Source: Podarcis raffonei
Lineage: Eukaryota > Chordata > Lepidosauria > Squamata > Lacertidae
NCBI RefSeq assembly: GCF_027172205.1
Contig: NC_070607.1
Location: 23,288,069-23,352,068, forward strand
Direction: 5' to 3'
DNA: 64,000 bases
In this document: in pieces, positions 11,370-23,589 of the stretch
Layout: each line of letters begins with the position of its first letter
Numbering within the stretch: position 1 is the stretch's first letter
The notes under the pieces: generated by a model
Told to the model about the DNA's origin: nothing
What the model saw: only the letters and a program-made list of their open reading frames with translations
The model's database searches: none
Position numbers and translations under genes: made by a program

Positions 11370-11885
11370 CAAAGGACCTGTTGATGACATTTTACCATTG
11401 TACTGTCGAGAGTGTATTAACTTATGGTCTGTGTGTGTGGTTTGGGAGCTGCACGGTTAGGGAAAAAACAATGCTGTCCAGGGTTGTAAAGACTGTGGAG
11501 AGAATAACTGGGTGCACTCTTCCCACCTTGAATCAAATCTACGCTTCCAGGTGCCATAAGAAAGCTGCAAGGATAGTGCGCACCCCGAAATGATCTCTTT
11601 CAGCTTCTGCCTTCTGGAAGAAAGTACAGGGTTATAAAGACTAGGACTAGCCACCTGAGAAACAATTTCTATCCAAATGTGATTTTGGTTTTAAACGCAG
11701 TGTAAGGAGTCTCTATGGGAGTATATTGTATTTAATTATGGGATATCAGAGTTTTTAGGGGGCTAACCAGGTTGGGATAGCAGGGATAGCAGGCTTGTTG
11801 GTTTCTGAATGTCTTATGTATATTTTTTTCAATTTCGTTGTTCTGTATGGGACAATGACAAAAAAGATTATCGTATCGTGGTTTT
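11370..11885 (+). mobile_element. Non-LTR retrotransposon 3' end (L2/Rex1-like)
   Basis: It translates as the C-terminal end of a LINE reverse-transcriptase protein: FYHCTVESVLTYG, then RVVKTVERITGCTLP, then in another frame LLPSGRKYRVIKTRTSHLRN. A frameshift lies near 11585-11600. It ends with the typical tail caatttcgttgttctgta..caatgacaaaaaagat. This is a 5'-truncated dead copy; clade assignment is approximate. Confidence 0.7.
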
Positions 11886-11889
11886 TTTA

Positions 11890-13504
11890 ATTTAAAAAAT
11901 CCTCTTTACCATTCAGCACAATGATCAATGAGATATTCCACTCTTCTTCGTGGGCTGATCAAAAGGCTAGCTGCAAATACTTGGGTGGTGTCTCCCCAGG
12001 AACCCCATCAGTGGAAGCACTCCTCTCCACCCCCCATAGAGCCCCCAAATTGGCTCGAAGGGACCCCAGAACAGCAGGCAAGGGGAGGAGCAGGAGGGTC
12101 ATCCCATCTGGCAATGCTCAGATTAAATGTTTATAGTGCTGTGGCCCTGAATACCACCTTCTGCATCTATCCTGCTTAATGTACACACCACACGTGAATC
12201 GGACCTTTAAAACCTAATGGGATGGTTATAAAGTACGTCTTTCAAAATCCCTGTTGAAAGCAATGGGGGAATGGTGCTTAACTATTCTTCCTGCTCGGCT
12301 CCTGTTTGCTTTGGCTAGCTCTCTCCTACATCGAACAAGGCCCCTTAAATGTGTGCACATCAAATTGGATGCTCCCCCTCCTAGCCATTCTGAACAGAGC
12401 ATAGGTGCAAAGCTGCTATATACACATATATCAATGTGGAGTAACAGCCGTTCACCTGAACCCCTGTTACTACAAATCAGAATTGTCCTTACTCCGCCTA
12501 CGAGTTTGCATAAAGAGTGAAAATATCAGGCGTAGGAGTGGCAAAAAAGTATTCTGATTTATCATCTCGATTTGCCAGACGAGGTGGTTAACAGGGAGGT
12601 AACAGGAAACGACTCTGTACTGTCTTTGGCAAGCTCTTCTTAAGGGGGTGTGATAAAGCCAGGGAAATTTCTTGCAAACTTGCAGACACAAATGAGGAGG
12701 ATCAGGTCTTCTATCAGCAATTGCCCAGTAGGGAGCAACTCCCCTTTGGGATGTATACACCTGAACCTAAAAGTCAAATGCCCTTCCTTTTTCTGGCACC
12801 CTGCCCCACCAGCTTAGGGGGATACTGATTCACTGCTAGTGACTGTACTGGGATCTGCATCTTATTCTGGGCCAGCCCAGTTAAAGAAAAGAAAGAAGGA
12901 AAGTCAAGATGAAGCACGACTTTTCTACTCCTGGCCTCGCCTGTTATTCTCATGATCACTGATCCTAGCTGATGCATAGTGGGACTGCTTCTCTAACTAT
13001 CTCTCTGCAACCCAAGCGATGGATTTGTGCACAGAATGGCATCAAAAGTTTATTTCCTCTTGTCTAAAACATCTGCACACCACCTCCCACTTCATTTTGT
13101 AACAAAGTGTAAATATTTCCTCTTTCATTCTTGCATTGCTTGTTGTTTGTGCCACTCCGATATGGTCCCATATCTGAAACCATTAAGCAGCCTGATGTAA
13201 TTTCCCCTTGTCTCTGATAACTGTTGAAGATCTATAAAATTATATTGGCATTTTGTGTAAAGGAGTATATGATAAAGTGCACAAGATATAGGAGAAATAG
13301 GCCTTTATCAATTTGGGGTGGATTTCTGGGGGTGTTCTTCAATATGATGTTGGAGAACTTATAAACCTGCAATCAATATATTACTCCATTTATTTTGAAC
13401 AAAGGAAACAATAATTATAATCTCTGTTACTGGAAATGTAATTGGAAGGGAGGTTTGATTTCATTAGGCATGTATTGGGAAATTTTTTATGTCACATGTT
13501 ATAC
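11890..13504. other. Intergenic, nothing recognised
   Basis: AT-rich unique-looking sequence. Short frames are present, but no domains, RNA genes or clear repeat ends were seen. Confidence 0.4.
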
Positions 13505-13582
13505 CATTTTTAATATATGTTGTAAGCCGCCCAGAGTGGCTGGGGAAACCCAGCCAGATGGACGGGGTATAAATAATAAAAC
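13505..13582 (+). mobile_element. L2-type LINE 3' tail
   Basis: It contains the tail phrase gccgcccagagtggctgggg, then a (g)gggtataaataataaaa ending. The same tail occurs at 36476 and 45399. Confidence 0.7.
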
Positions 13583-13584
13583 TA

Positions 13585-13825
13585 CAGTGGAACCTTGGTT
13601 TTCTAACGTCTCCGTTGACGAACATTTCGGAACCCAAACACCGTAAACCTGGAAGTAAATACATCCGTTTTCGAACACGCCTCGGAAGTCGAACTTCTGA
13701 GGCAGCTTCCGTTTTGAGTTTTCCTATTGTATTGAGGCTTCCGTATTGAGTTTTCAGTTTATGGACATTTCGGAACTCGGACGGTCCCCCAGAACAGATT
13801 ACATTTGAAAACCAAGGTTCCACTG
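13585..13825. mobile_element. Tigger/pogo-type MITE
   Basis: This 241-bp element has terminal inverted repeats CAGTGGAACCTTGGTTTTC / AAAACCAAGGTTCCACTG and a TA target duplication on both sides (13583-13584, 13826-13827). It has no coding capacity. It inserted immediately after the L2 tail. Confidence 0.8.
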
Positions 13826-13829
13826 TATT

Positions 13830-15250
13830 ATTACCCAGAAGACGGTTTCAGAATAAGCCACTATTGAGGTCTGCTCCTGAGTTGGAGGAGGGCAATGGGT
13901 CAAGATTTGCCTGTGCCATACCAACCCAGAGCAGATTCAACAGGTGGGGTGTGTGGGAGAGACTCCCAAAGGAAGTTCTTGATTGATACCTTTGATCAAT
14001 GACTGACCAATAATCACTATGAGTAATTATTGAAGAAACATCTGTTGCGCCTCCATCAGCTAACAAGCTTGAGGACTTCAGGCCTGGGGACGTGCTCCTC
14101 ATCAGTCTCAAGGGCTTTGACAATCACTGGAATGTGTCCTGGAACTGTGATAACACCTCTCGGAGGACAGAGAGGTGTGCATGTGTGAATGCGTGTTTAG
14201 AAACCTCTAGTTTTTGTTGTGTAGTCCAGTTTGTACAGTACAATTTGCCTCTGGCCTCACCCACCGATTCCAAGAACTATGTGGCCCTTCGGAGGCTAGC
14301 CATGGGGGAATGTAACCTTTGGGCTGAAGAAGCTTCTCTGCCGCTGGTTTCTAAGACCCGAGAAAGGAAACATTCCAGCTTGGCTTGGCGTAAATGGTGA
14401 ATATGATCCATAACCACAGGATACTAATAATCACACGGGGGGAAATTCCTGTCCTGTTAAATGGAGCTCTATCCTGGGCATTTTTCTCGGCAGTTACAAA
14501 TTATCAGGGAGCAGAACAGAACGCCTCACTTGTGCACTTACTTGCGTGTGTGTTTTGCAAACCATCCGTTTCAATTGCCGCACGCCTGTTTCTGAATGAC
14601 TCAGATAAAACTGCTCTGTCACTTCCATCACCCGTGGAACCCTAACACGTTCATGTTTTGAGTTGATAGACGTCGGACATAACAAGAGAACCGTTAAATT
14701 GCAACTGTCAGAGAGAAAGCATGGAGAATCACGTAAGGAAACCCCTTTGCAAACGGCCTCACGGCTACAGCCTGGACATATTTTGCTAATTTATCGAGAC
14801 AACTGAAAGGAAGTGAGCTAACGGAGGCTGAAAACAAACAATATGTTCCTTTCTTTGTGAAACTTGTTCTTATGTATCCTACTCGGAGGGATTTGGTATG
14901 TCAGAGTAACATTACACAATCGAAGGGATGGAGTGACTCAGAATGTGTGGTAATGGGATATAAAGGTTTCATTTTTAGATAATGTCAGGATTGGAAGCCT
15001 TCTGACGCCATGGCAGAAAAGGCATCGCTTCTTGTGAACAAAGGCAAACAAAACAGCACACGATAGTCCTGCAGGAGTAATTGGATGAAAAATGGGCACA
15101 ACCCTGTACACATCTACTCAGAAGCAAGCCCCGGAGAGTTTAATGGGGCATATTTCCATGTGTGTATAAGATTTTTTCACTGCTGTTCACATGAACAGCT
15201 CCTTAAATATAACCACATTTGAAATTCTGCCTTAACATACTTAACTTCTG
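13830..15250. other. Intergenic, little recognised
   Basis: About 15096-15172 resembles a dispersed reptilian repeat (acaaccctgtacacatctactcagaagcaagcccc). No gene was seen. Confidence 0.4.
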
Positions 15251-15260
15251 CATTCTGAAG

Positions 15261-15783
15261 CAGGGGCGGAGGAAGGGGGGTGGGAAGGTCCATCCCAGGT
15301 ATCATCACTGAGGGGAGTGACATTCAGCGTGCCCCCTGCCCGCAACTCCCAAGCCTTCCCCAAGCCGCTGGGGCAAGGGGCAGAGCTGTGCTGCCTTGCC
15401 GGCGGCCTTTCCCCCTTCCCCATTTGTTTTGAACTCTCAGGGGAGGCTTGGGAGTCATGGGTAGGCAGCGCACCCGCTCTCGGGCTGCTTCCCGGGGGGG
15501 CGCCCCCGAGCTGTCAAAAGGAAGAGGGAAGGGAGGAAGGCTGCTGGCAAAGCTTTGCAGCTTCCTCCTCCCTACCCAGGAAGCAGCCCGCTATGGGTGG
15601 CTCGCTCCACCCCCTATGGCCGGCTCGCCCCTTGGGACGCTCACCGTGGTGTCCCCCTGGGACCCTCGCCATGGGCGGCACTCCCTGGGACACTCACCCC
15701 GCCCGCCCCGGGTCACTCGCCCTGCCCCCGGGTGCACAGCTTGTGCGCCACTCCGGGGGCCGAAGCAGCTAGCTCCATCTCTG
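15261..15783. mobile_element. GC-rich nonautonomous hAT element
   Basis: This 523-bp GC-rich block begins CAGGGGCGGAG and ends CTCCATCTCTG, an imperfect inverted copy. It is flanked by a perfect 8-bp target duplication TTCTGAAG (15253-15260 and 15784-15791). No transposase is present. The 150-codon frames inside are compositional artefacts of the high GC content. Ends and duplication length point to hAT. Confidence 0.75.
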
Positions 15784-16015
15784 TTCTGAAGAACCGGAGG
15801 ATGGGTTAATATTTAAAGAGCTTAGGTCCATCACCAGTCAACCATAGAGAGCATGACTGCACTACAGGAAGCAGAACCAAGCAGAACCTCTAGTTCCTAG
15901 GATGTCCTCAGAAAACGTGACTTCAGTGAACGTTATTCACTTGGGAGGAAAGGACAACAGGGTAAGATACCTCTGTTCAAACCATAATAGAAAAGTAACA
16001 AGTTAAGACATGTAC

Positions 16016-16311
16016 AAGGTCGGCAGTTCGAATCCCCGCGACGGGGTGAGTTCCCATTGCTCGGTCCCAGCTCCTGCCAACCTAGCAGTTCGAAAGCACG
16101 TCAAAATGCAAGTAGATAAATAGGTACCGCTCCGGCAGGAAGGTAAACGGCGTTTCCGTGCGCTGCTCTGGTTCGCCAGAAGAGGCTTAGTCATGCTGGC
16201 CACATGACCCGGAAGCTGTACGCCAGCTCCCTCGGCCAATAAAGCGAGATGAGTGCCGCAACCCCAGAGTCGGTCATGACTGGACCTAATGGTCAGGGGT
16301 CCCTTTACCTT
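16016..16311 (+). mobile_element. Sauria-type SINE, 5'-truncated
   Basis: It has the tRNA-like B box (ggttcgaatcccc-type phrase), the body (gcaagtagataaataggtacc) and a BovB-like tail (taatggtcaggggtcccttt). The first 40 or so bases of the head are missing. It is flanked by 13-bp duplications ttaaga(c/t)atgtac. Confidence 0.85.
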
Positions 16312-16324
16312 TTAAGATATGTAC

Positions 16325-16872
16325 TCTTCCAGTAATCCCACCCCCACCCCTTTGGGAACCACTGGTCTATAGCCACTGCAGGTAGAGGCTTATCTATGCT
16401 GCCTCCTTGTCTGCACCTTAACTAAGTGAAGGATCTGTTGCTTACAAGAGGTTTGAATTAAAAGAGCTTTCATGAAGCAAGGACTACTACTTGTTTAAAG
16501 ATCTTTATTGCCAGTAAAACGAGACTGTGATGATCTAATAGGAGCATCTGGTTCTAAACTGATTTAGTGGCTTTCATGCAAAACTGTATGTGGGCATTTC
16601 ATTAAATTAACCAGATCAGCTCATTTCCACTAGCATCCAATGTCAAATCCTGTTTGCCTCGCACATGGCAAGAATCACAAGGCTGTTGCTGTCTTCTATA
16701 ATATCATTTTATTTCGATTTAGTTGGGATGAAGAATGACTCATGATTTCCCGAAAGGTATTTTAATGAGGTAGGAAGATGGGAATATTGGGCTGTCTAAA
16801 ATAAATTTATAGCAAGAAGGATCTGTGTAGTTCTGATATCTTCATGGTTTGAGCCATTGCAATGTTTTAGGA
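16325..16872 (-). other. Candidate 3' UTR of the AKR gene
   Basis: Sequence directly after the AKR stop on the minus strand. AATAAA signals read on the minus strand at 16708-16713 (160 nt past the stop) and 16504-16509. The extent is inferred. Confidence 0.4.
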
Positions 16873-16974
16873 TTATCCTTTCCATAATGGGTAGGTAAGG
16901 TGAATCAGTTTTCTGTCAATATTCATGGAGTTTAAAAATTCCATATCTTCTTTTTGCAGACTAAAGTCAAAGAC
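16873..16974 (-). CDS. Aldo-keto reductase, terminal coding exon
   Basis: An acceptor (cttttcag) precedes GTC TTT GAC; the exon encodes VFDFSLQKEDMEFLNSM..YPLWKG and a TAA stop (34 codons including stop). 'VFDF.L..EDM..L' is the standard C-terminal helix region of AKR proteins, following the NADPH-binding segment. It joins in phase 0 to the exon ending LENCQ at 35287. The segment is in frame with no defect. AKRs are cytosolic NADPH-dependent carbonyl reductases; the exact substrate cannot be told. Confidence 0.8.
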   Translation of the reverse strand, partial: VFDFSLQKEDMEFLNSMNIDRKLIHLTYPLWKG

Positions 16975-17189
16975 CTGAAAAGAAGAAGATGTCAAATGTT
17001 AGCCTGTAAAGTTATAATACTCTTGGTATACTGCTAATGCAACCATAGGAAACTCAACCTTAGTCCTGGTTTTGGTTTCCCTGCAAATGGCCCAGTCCTC
17101 AAACACTCTGTACTTCAATTGGGAGAATGCTGCACTCACAGAGCTCAGGGAATGCTGGATTTCGGCATCACTTGGGAAGACAGGCAAAC

Positions 17190-17706
17190 TAATGCCAGTG
17201 TAGTGGAAGAAGAAAAGATCACCGGTGATTCTTCAACATCAACTTCGTTGGACTGGTCATGTTGTTCGGATGCCTAATTATCGTTTTCCAAAGCAACTAC
17301 TCTATTCCCAACTTAAGAATGGAAAGCGTAATGCTGGTGGTCAACAAAAGATGTTTATAGACTCTCTCAAGGCAAATCTAAAAAAATGTAGTATAAACAC
17401 TGGCAACTGGGAAACACTGGCCTGCAAGTGCTCCAACTGGAGAACAGCCTTTACCAAAGGTGTCATGGGCTTTGAAAACACTTGAACTCAGGACGAAAGG
17501 GAGAAACATGGTAAGAGGAAGGCACGCTTGGCAAACCCTCACCGTGATCAACTCCTGTTCGGAAACCTACTGTATGTCCCCATTGTGTAAGGACATGTGG
17601 ATCCACAATTGGCCTCTACAGTCACTTATGGACTCTCTGTTAAGGCCGTATTCATGGAAGACAATCTTACTTGGCTACGAGTGATCGCCAAAGAAGAAGA
17701 AAAAAA
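17190..17706 (+). mobile_element. Non-LTR retrotransposon 3' end (RWxGHV type)
   Basis: It encodes the C-terminal block LRWTGHVVRMPNYRFPKQLL, then KANLKKCSINTGNWE, then CPLCKD-like zinc-knuckle remnants, ending in a gaagaagaa-rich tail. This block is typical of the C-terminus of several LINE polyproteins. The copy is 5'-truncated, with frame breaks after about 86 codons. The clade is uncertain (RTE- or CR1-like). Confidence 0.65.
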
Positions 17707-17942
17707 GAAGTCCTGTTTTATACAATCTACTGCTACTTAGGCTAACAGGATCTGCATAGTTTCAAAAACCAGCAAAACAAATCTGACCAAGAGAGAAAAA
17801 AGTTGGCTGGAATAACTGTATGGAAATGACATGGGATTAGCAAAACACTTCTCAAATCACTTCCAAGTCACTTAAAAACAATAGTCTGCATCCAGCTTTT
17901 TTGTAGTAACCTTGAATGCCTATAGGCCAAATGACCCAACAT

Positions 17943-17958
17943 ACATAGATAGATAGAT

Positions 17959-18002
<44 letters not shown>

Positions 18003-18022
18003 CATACATACATACATACATA
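17943..18022. repeat. (GATA)n(CATA)n microsatellite
   Basis: About 55 nt of GATA units are followed by about 25 nt of CATA units. Confidence 0.95.
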
Positions 18023-18024
18023 CT

Positions 18025-18822
18025 ACTAACTTTAAAAGTCCATTTCATTTTAGCATAGGCACTGTCAGAGCTTAATCATGTTTCAGATTTCAAAGGTCAT
18101 TATTTGGAAACGAATTTGAAACCATTCTCAATTCCCCCCCTTTTTTTTTTACTTACACCAGCACAAGTTGATGCTTTCCTTTTGCAAAGGAATACTGTCA
18201 GGTGGAGTTATTACCTTCTTTAAACCCAACAGATGCACAGGGAGGGATGTAACCGTGCTCCTAAGGTGCCTGGGTGAATTCATAAGTGTTCTCTAACACT
18301 TATGCCTCTTCAAAAGTCTCATTATGCTTTCATTCACTGGGAGTGAGAACCTGAGGAATTCTCTCTCCAGAAGCAGGAACAATGCAGTATGTGTCGACCT
18401 CAGACCGATCAGTGCACAAACTGTTCCCTTAAGTTTGCATCACAGTCAACACTGGACACTGCAGAAGAGCTAAGTTTTTTCTTACAGAACTTCTTAAGCA
18501 TATGCAATTCCACCCAAATAGCTGACTACAACTCAATTCACATGTTAGCAGTTTTTGGCAGCACCCACACCCCCAATGCTAACATAGTAGCTGGTGCCAG
18601 AGGAATATGCTTAGATAGCAATACAAATATCAATCCTTAGAAAGAAGGATTCAGGCATGCATGGATGAAATTTGTCTCCAGTTGGATAGAAGTGGTCACT
18701 GATCCAAAGGATGGAAATTTTATTATTATTCTGACCCCCTCCTTTGGCAATCCTCACAGAACTCTAGCCCAGTGGTTGCCATTAATCTGATTTGAACTGA
18801 TTTTAGAATGAAATGATTTTAG
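18025..18822. other. AKR intron, nothing recognised
   Basis: No gene or repeat end was identified. There is a short T-rich run near 18140. Confidence 0.4.
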
Positions 18823-18824
18823 AA

Positions 18825-18985
18825 TGTTGTATCATTTTACTGTTGTTAGCTGCTCTGAACCCGGCTTCGGCTGGGGAGGGCGGGATATAAATAAATTATT
18901 ATTATTATTTTTATTTTTATTCACAAACAAAATCATAGAATTTTGTTTGACCCACAAGGGTCATCAAGTCCAACCCGCTGCAAAT
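18825..18985. mobile_element. L2-type tail followed by CR1 fragment
   Basis: 18825-18930 reads agctgctctgaacccggctt..gcgggatataaataaattatt, a plus-strand L2-like tail. 18936-18985 reads aatcatagaattt..cacaagggtcatcaagtccaacc, a minus-strand CR1 end. Confidence 0.6.
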
Positions 18986-18989
18986 ATTC

Positions 18990-21435
18990 AGATGAATCAA
19001 CTGAAAAATAACCTGAATAAGCTAAGAAACTATTGACTCTGCAAAGCAACATCTGGGAAATAGTAAAAGAAAAATCCCGAAGAGCTGCTCCATCATGGGA
19101 AAAGGATGCACGGCAGAAGCAGATAAAATGATCCTTCAGCTGTAGAATGAAAATAGGGGCGAAGATTATAGTAGAATTCCCTCAACTTAGAATTGCATTA
19201 TTGTCCAAACGTGAGCTTCTTTGATATCTCCCAAGCCCTTTGTGACTGAGCGGCCTTTTTGATCATAGAATCAACGTGCCCTACCTCAAGAGAAACAGAA
19301 CACACAGCATCTTGTGATTTATATTATATAACTTACCACAGAAGTGGATGAAATTTGCAGGTACATTAGCTTCTCCAGAGTAGATAAAGCCTGTTAAACT
19401 ACAAATAGCTCCAAAGGCCTTTCTGCTGGAAACCTTTAAGGTTTTATTTTTTATTAAAGAAACATCTTAAAACTTTATTTTGGGGTAGAACTGGATGAAA
19501 TTTGTAGACAAGATCACCCTTTTAAGGTATGAATCCTGTAAAATCTCAGGAGGATAGCTGCAGTAGTTTTCCTGCAAGGGCAGCCGTTACAGGTTTGGGG
19601 TAGGTAAAATAGAAATCACTTAATCTCCCAATGTGTTTTGTGGGCAATTGGTCTGAAAATTGCAGCCGTGAGAGAAACCTGCCAAACTGCAGACAAGCAG
19701 GTCTGCGAGCTTTCGTGATAGGCACCTTTAAAGATGCCTGTGCTTTTCTTTTGTCTGGAGCAGGGGGAGGAGAACTAAAACGGATTAGTTTTCTGGGTGA
19801 AATCAGAAGTGCTTGTGCTGACAGAACAAATGCCATGAATACCATCCTTTATATATTTCCCACTGAGAGGTTACTGGAACTTTGGGAAGTAGGAAACAGA
19901 TTGAGAACAATGGGAGTGGTATGTAGTATACTTTGATGTACGCTGAATGGCAACTTTGGGTATTATGTGGTGAAGAAAGCAGAGAAACTGCAGTCATATA
20001 GAGATGGCTAAAGCAAGCTTTCAAGGGAAATTTAACAGGATCTCATGGCAAAGTTATGCCAGCAAATTCATTCTCTCACACAGGTGCAGGATTTCATAGA
20101 AGCCTGAGAAGTGTGCTCAGTAATCAGACATTGGCTTCCCAAATTGGAAGTCTTTGTTGGAGTCATAAAGAGTAAACTGTTTAACTCCCGCAGGGCATTT
20201 AAAAGAAGCATCTTTTACTCCACCAATATCAAACATACAGAAGAGATCTGACAACTCGCAGGCCTTGTTTACTTCGGCAAGGGAACTTTCATCCAAGAGC
20301 AGAGCTTTGAAAAGGCAGAGCTCACGTCACCCGGTTGTACCACTTTAAAGGGAAACAGGCTGGTGTTTACTACAGTATATCAGGCCCATACTGCATATAT
20401 TTTGACTCTGAGGCTTCTGAACTTATAATTTCTGCAGCCTGCTTACTGCCTATAGAGCGGTGACATAATTATCTTCTAGCTTAAGTTGTGGGCAAGGAAA
20501 GGAGCCGTAGCAGCTTCAGTTCTCTGCAATCAAATGTACAGCTTGGTCAGAAATGCCTTATGTGTGCATTTTACAACCACCATTGGCATTTCTCAACTGG
20601 AGGGTCTGAGCTGCTTTTCAGTCATATAATAAGCAAGCTGCAGTGAAGAAGAAAAAAAGACTGAACAAAAAGTGGAGATTAAACAGTCTACCCTCAGAAA
20701 AATCAGACAGGAAACTCTGTAGCTGGGCAGCCATCAGCCTCACCCTTCCCTTTTGACTTTTTTCGTTGTTGATCTTTCCTCTTTTCTTTATTATTTCACA
20801 GCCATTTCCATTCCCCCACTGATCATCGGAGCGGTCTAGCAAAAGATGCTATGTTGTGGCTTAAAAGTGTTCAGGACTTCTGGCCAGGTGTGAGGACCCA
20901 AGCTAAGTGGGATTTCCCCTGAAAGCTGATTTTTGCTTATCTGCAGAAATAACTCTCAATTTCACTCCTGTCCTAAGTAAAAGTTGTGATCGAGTGCAGT
21001 GGACTGCCTACAGTTTCCAGATGAGCAAAACCTAAGCTATCTAGAGTGCCAAACTTAGTATCATAAAGTCATGCTAGGCTGGCTCCCAAAAGTAATTTAT
21101 TTATTCAGGGGGTGCCCCACAATAACTTGCATTCGGTGGGGAAAAATAAATCTGAGCTGAAAGTTCTCATGGGGAAATTTCTGACTTGAACTTGCAATAA
21201 GAGTGCATAGCAAAAATGGTCCCCTGAAATCCAGAGTTAGTGGCAGCAACTCTCTCCCACCCTTCCTTCTTTCAAAAAATGTGTCTAATTCTGCCATCAC
21301 AGACAGTGACAGCCCAGAACCCAACCACATGGTGGGTTGGACTCCAACTCCCATCAGCCCAGCCAGCATAGCAAGTGGTCAGAGAAGATGGGAAGACCAG
21401 CCAACTCTGCCTTTAAAATCTGCAGGGGAGGCTCT
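18990..21435. other. AKR intron, nothing recognised
   Basis: Unique-looking sequence with only short frames. 21330-21385 holds a weak match to the fold-back MITE arm (actccaactcccatcagccc). Confidence 0.4.
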
Positions 21436-21439
21436 GCTT

Positions 21440-21765
21440 GTGATCCTGCCTGAATGGCTAGGGTCTTCTCTGTGGCGGCCCCTCAGTTATGGAAATCCCT
21501 CCCCATTGAGCTATGTCTGTCGGCCTCATTGGTTTTCTCCCTCCCTGCCCTCCACCAGTTGAACCACACACTTGACTGTCCAAGCCTGTTTAGAAAAGGG
21601 CGATTGGGACTGATGTCTTTATCATTTCTGCTAGCTGAGAGGTTCTGTTGTTTTACTGCAGTTTTTGCAATAGTGTTTGTAGTAGTTTATTCTGTTGTAA
21701 AGCTGGATTGTATGCACGCCGCCCTGGTCTCCTTTGGAGGAAGGGCCAGGCAAATATATAACAGG
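21440..21765 (+). mobile_element. L2-type LINE 3' fragment
   Basis: It translates as MARVFSVAAPQLWKSLP, equivalent to the 'RAFSVVAPALWNTLP' block of the copy at 45240. It ends with a degenerate tail cgccgccctgg..ggaagggccaggcaaatatataac. 5'-truncated and decayed. Confidence 0.65.
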
Positions 21766-21769
21766 TGCA

Positions 21770-22745
21770 GAACAGCACCTATATTACACCAAACATCCCC
21801 AAATATGTTCTGCCCAGGATGTTTCAGATAAAGAGTGAAAGAAGCATGAGTGATTTGCGTGTTTCTAGATCTTGACTCAAAGGAGCTACAGAAATGCATC
21901 CCCTGTGGAAGGATGCACATTGGGATAATGGAAACCTGTGGGGAAATGTACATTTATATCCCCTGGGCAAGACCCAAATGCACAATGAGAAGCCTTCCCA
22001 TCCCACTGCCTTTTTGGAACATTAAAAGAAGATTTAAAAATACTGTTTAAAGCGCATCACTCTTGAATATTGATCACAGAATAAATAACGACTACAAAAG
22101 CCATTTTTAAATTGAAGTGGAAAACTTGCGTTTGTGAAAACAACTTTGGGGTCCCATCCTATGAACTTATGATTCAAATGTCAGCCCCTTTTGTTTTACT
22201 GATATTAACATTTCTAGGCTGTGACACTCAAGTTTAGTCCAATGGGACTTGTTTGCAAGTAGGCATGCACAGAATTATAGTATTAATCTGCTTCATGATG
22301 AAAATCACCAAACAGTTGACAGATGCATGGGGAAATAACAGAGGAAAGTTACCAAGTGCCCAAAGAAGGAAATTAGGAATGTTGTATTTGTTTTAAATGG
22401 GTACGGTGCATTTCTTAATTATCTCTGGCACTGAAGGATACGCTCTTGGGTATTGTATTAAGAGGAAACACGAGGTGGGGCTCCATTTGTGCTTTACATA
22501 CTCCAAATTGTCTTTCGAAACAATTTCTTTTGGCCGAATGTTTCTGTTTCTAATACAAAAAGGACATGCACGAGTGGTATTGAAATTTGAACAGTGGTAC
22601 CATCTGACACTCCTAACATAGCTGAGCAGCTCTTTCTTCCTCTTTCTTTTTAAACCACCACTTTCAGGTCACTCGAAACATAGATAAATCAATCAATCAA
22701 CAGTCAAGCTGCTTCATTGCTGCTGCTATTTATTAGTCTTATTTA
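21770..22745. other. AKR intron, nothing recognised
   Basis: A possible dispersed-repeat trace lies at about 22219-22290 (agtccaatgggacttgtttgcaagtaggcatgcac). No gene was seen. Confidence 0.35.
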
Positions 22746-22756
22746 TGATCATCATT

Positions 22757-23119
22757 AGGGACGCGGGTGGCGCTGTGGGTTAAACCACAGAGCCTAGGAC
22801 TTGCCGATCAGAAGGTCGGCAGTTCGAATCCCCGCAACGGGGTGAGCTCCCATTGCTCGGTCCCTGCTCCTGCCAATCTAGCAGTTCAAAAGCATGTCAA
22901 AGTGCAAGTAGATAAATAGGTACCGCTCTGGCGGGAAGGTAAACGGCGTTTCCGTGTGCTGCTCTGGTTCGCCAGAAGCGGCTTAGTCATGCTGGCCACA
23001 TGACCCGGAAGCTGTCTGCGGACAAACGCCGGCTCCCTCGGCCTATAGAGTGAGAGGAGCGCACAACCCCAGAGTCGGTCACGACTGGACCTAATGGTCA
23101 GGGGTAGCTTTACCTTTAC
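22757..23119 (+). mobile_element. Full-length Sauria-type SINE
   Basis: Complete from the head (gggacgcgggtggcgctgtg) through the A/B-box region and body to the BovB-like tail and (ctttac) end. It is flanked by a perfect 10-bp duplication gatcatcatt (22747-22756, 23120-23129). Confidence 0.92.
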
Positions 23120-23398
23120 GATCATCATTTATATAGGCCCAGCTTACAAAGATCCATTAGCCTGGTAGCATGATCAACTATTTGCAGGTAAATCACACAG
23201 GGGTCTTCTCTAAGTTGGGAAAGAGCTGGCTATGCCCTCCCACAACAGACCATTGCTAAGCCACAAATGACTAACATAAGTAGGCACATACAATCACGCT
23301 CTTGTGAACATTTCGGCGGGCTTAGGAACTTTGGAAAACATCAGGTAGGCTGCAATCGTGCTTTAAGGAATGTGAATCACTTGGAACGTTATATAGTT

Positions 23399-23588
23399 CT
23401 AAGGTTGCCAACTTCTCTTTCCTTTTTCTTTTCTTTCTGCTCCCGTACATTTAACAGCAGAGGTTCAGCAGCTCAAACGTTTCAGTACATTGAGCATACC
23501 TGGAAAAGATTTAACCTGATTTGTGAGTGGGCGTCTAGCCCAAGAATGGGTCCAGTGTAGCAGAGTGGGGAAGAGTTGGCAACCTTAG
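23399..23588. mobile_element. MITE with 15-bp perfect terminal inverted repeats
   Basis: CTAAGGTTGCCAACT at the left and AGTTGGCAACCTTAG at the right bound 190 bp of noncoding sequence. A target duplication is not obvious, so the superfamily is open. Confidence 0.55.
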
Positions 23589-23589
23589 C

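Noticed and set aside
15317-15809. Frames of 113-151 codons around 15.3-15.8 kb
   Set aside because: They lie inside a GC-rich nonautonomous hAT element and have no family resemblance.
22757-22850. tRNA-like segment at the heads of several Sauria SINEs
   Set aside because: Pol III promoter remnant of the SINE rather than a tRNA gene.
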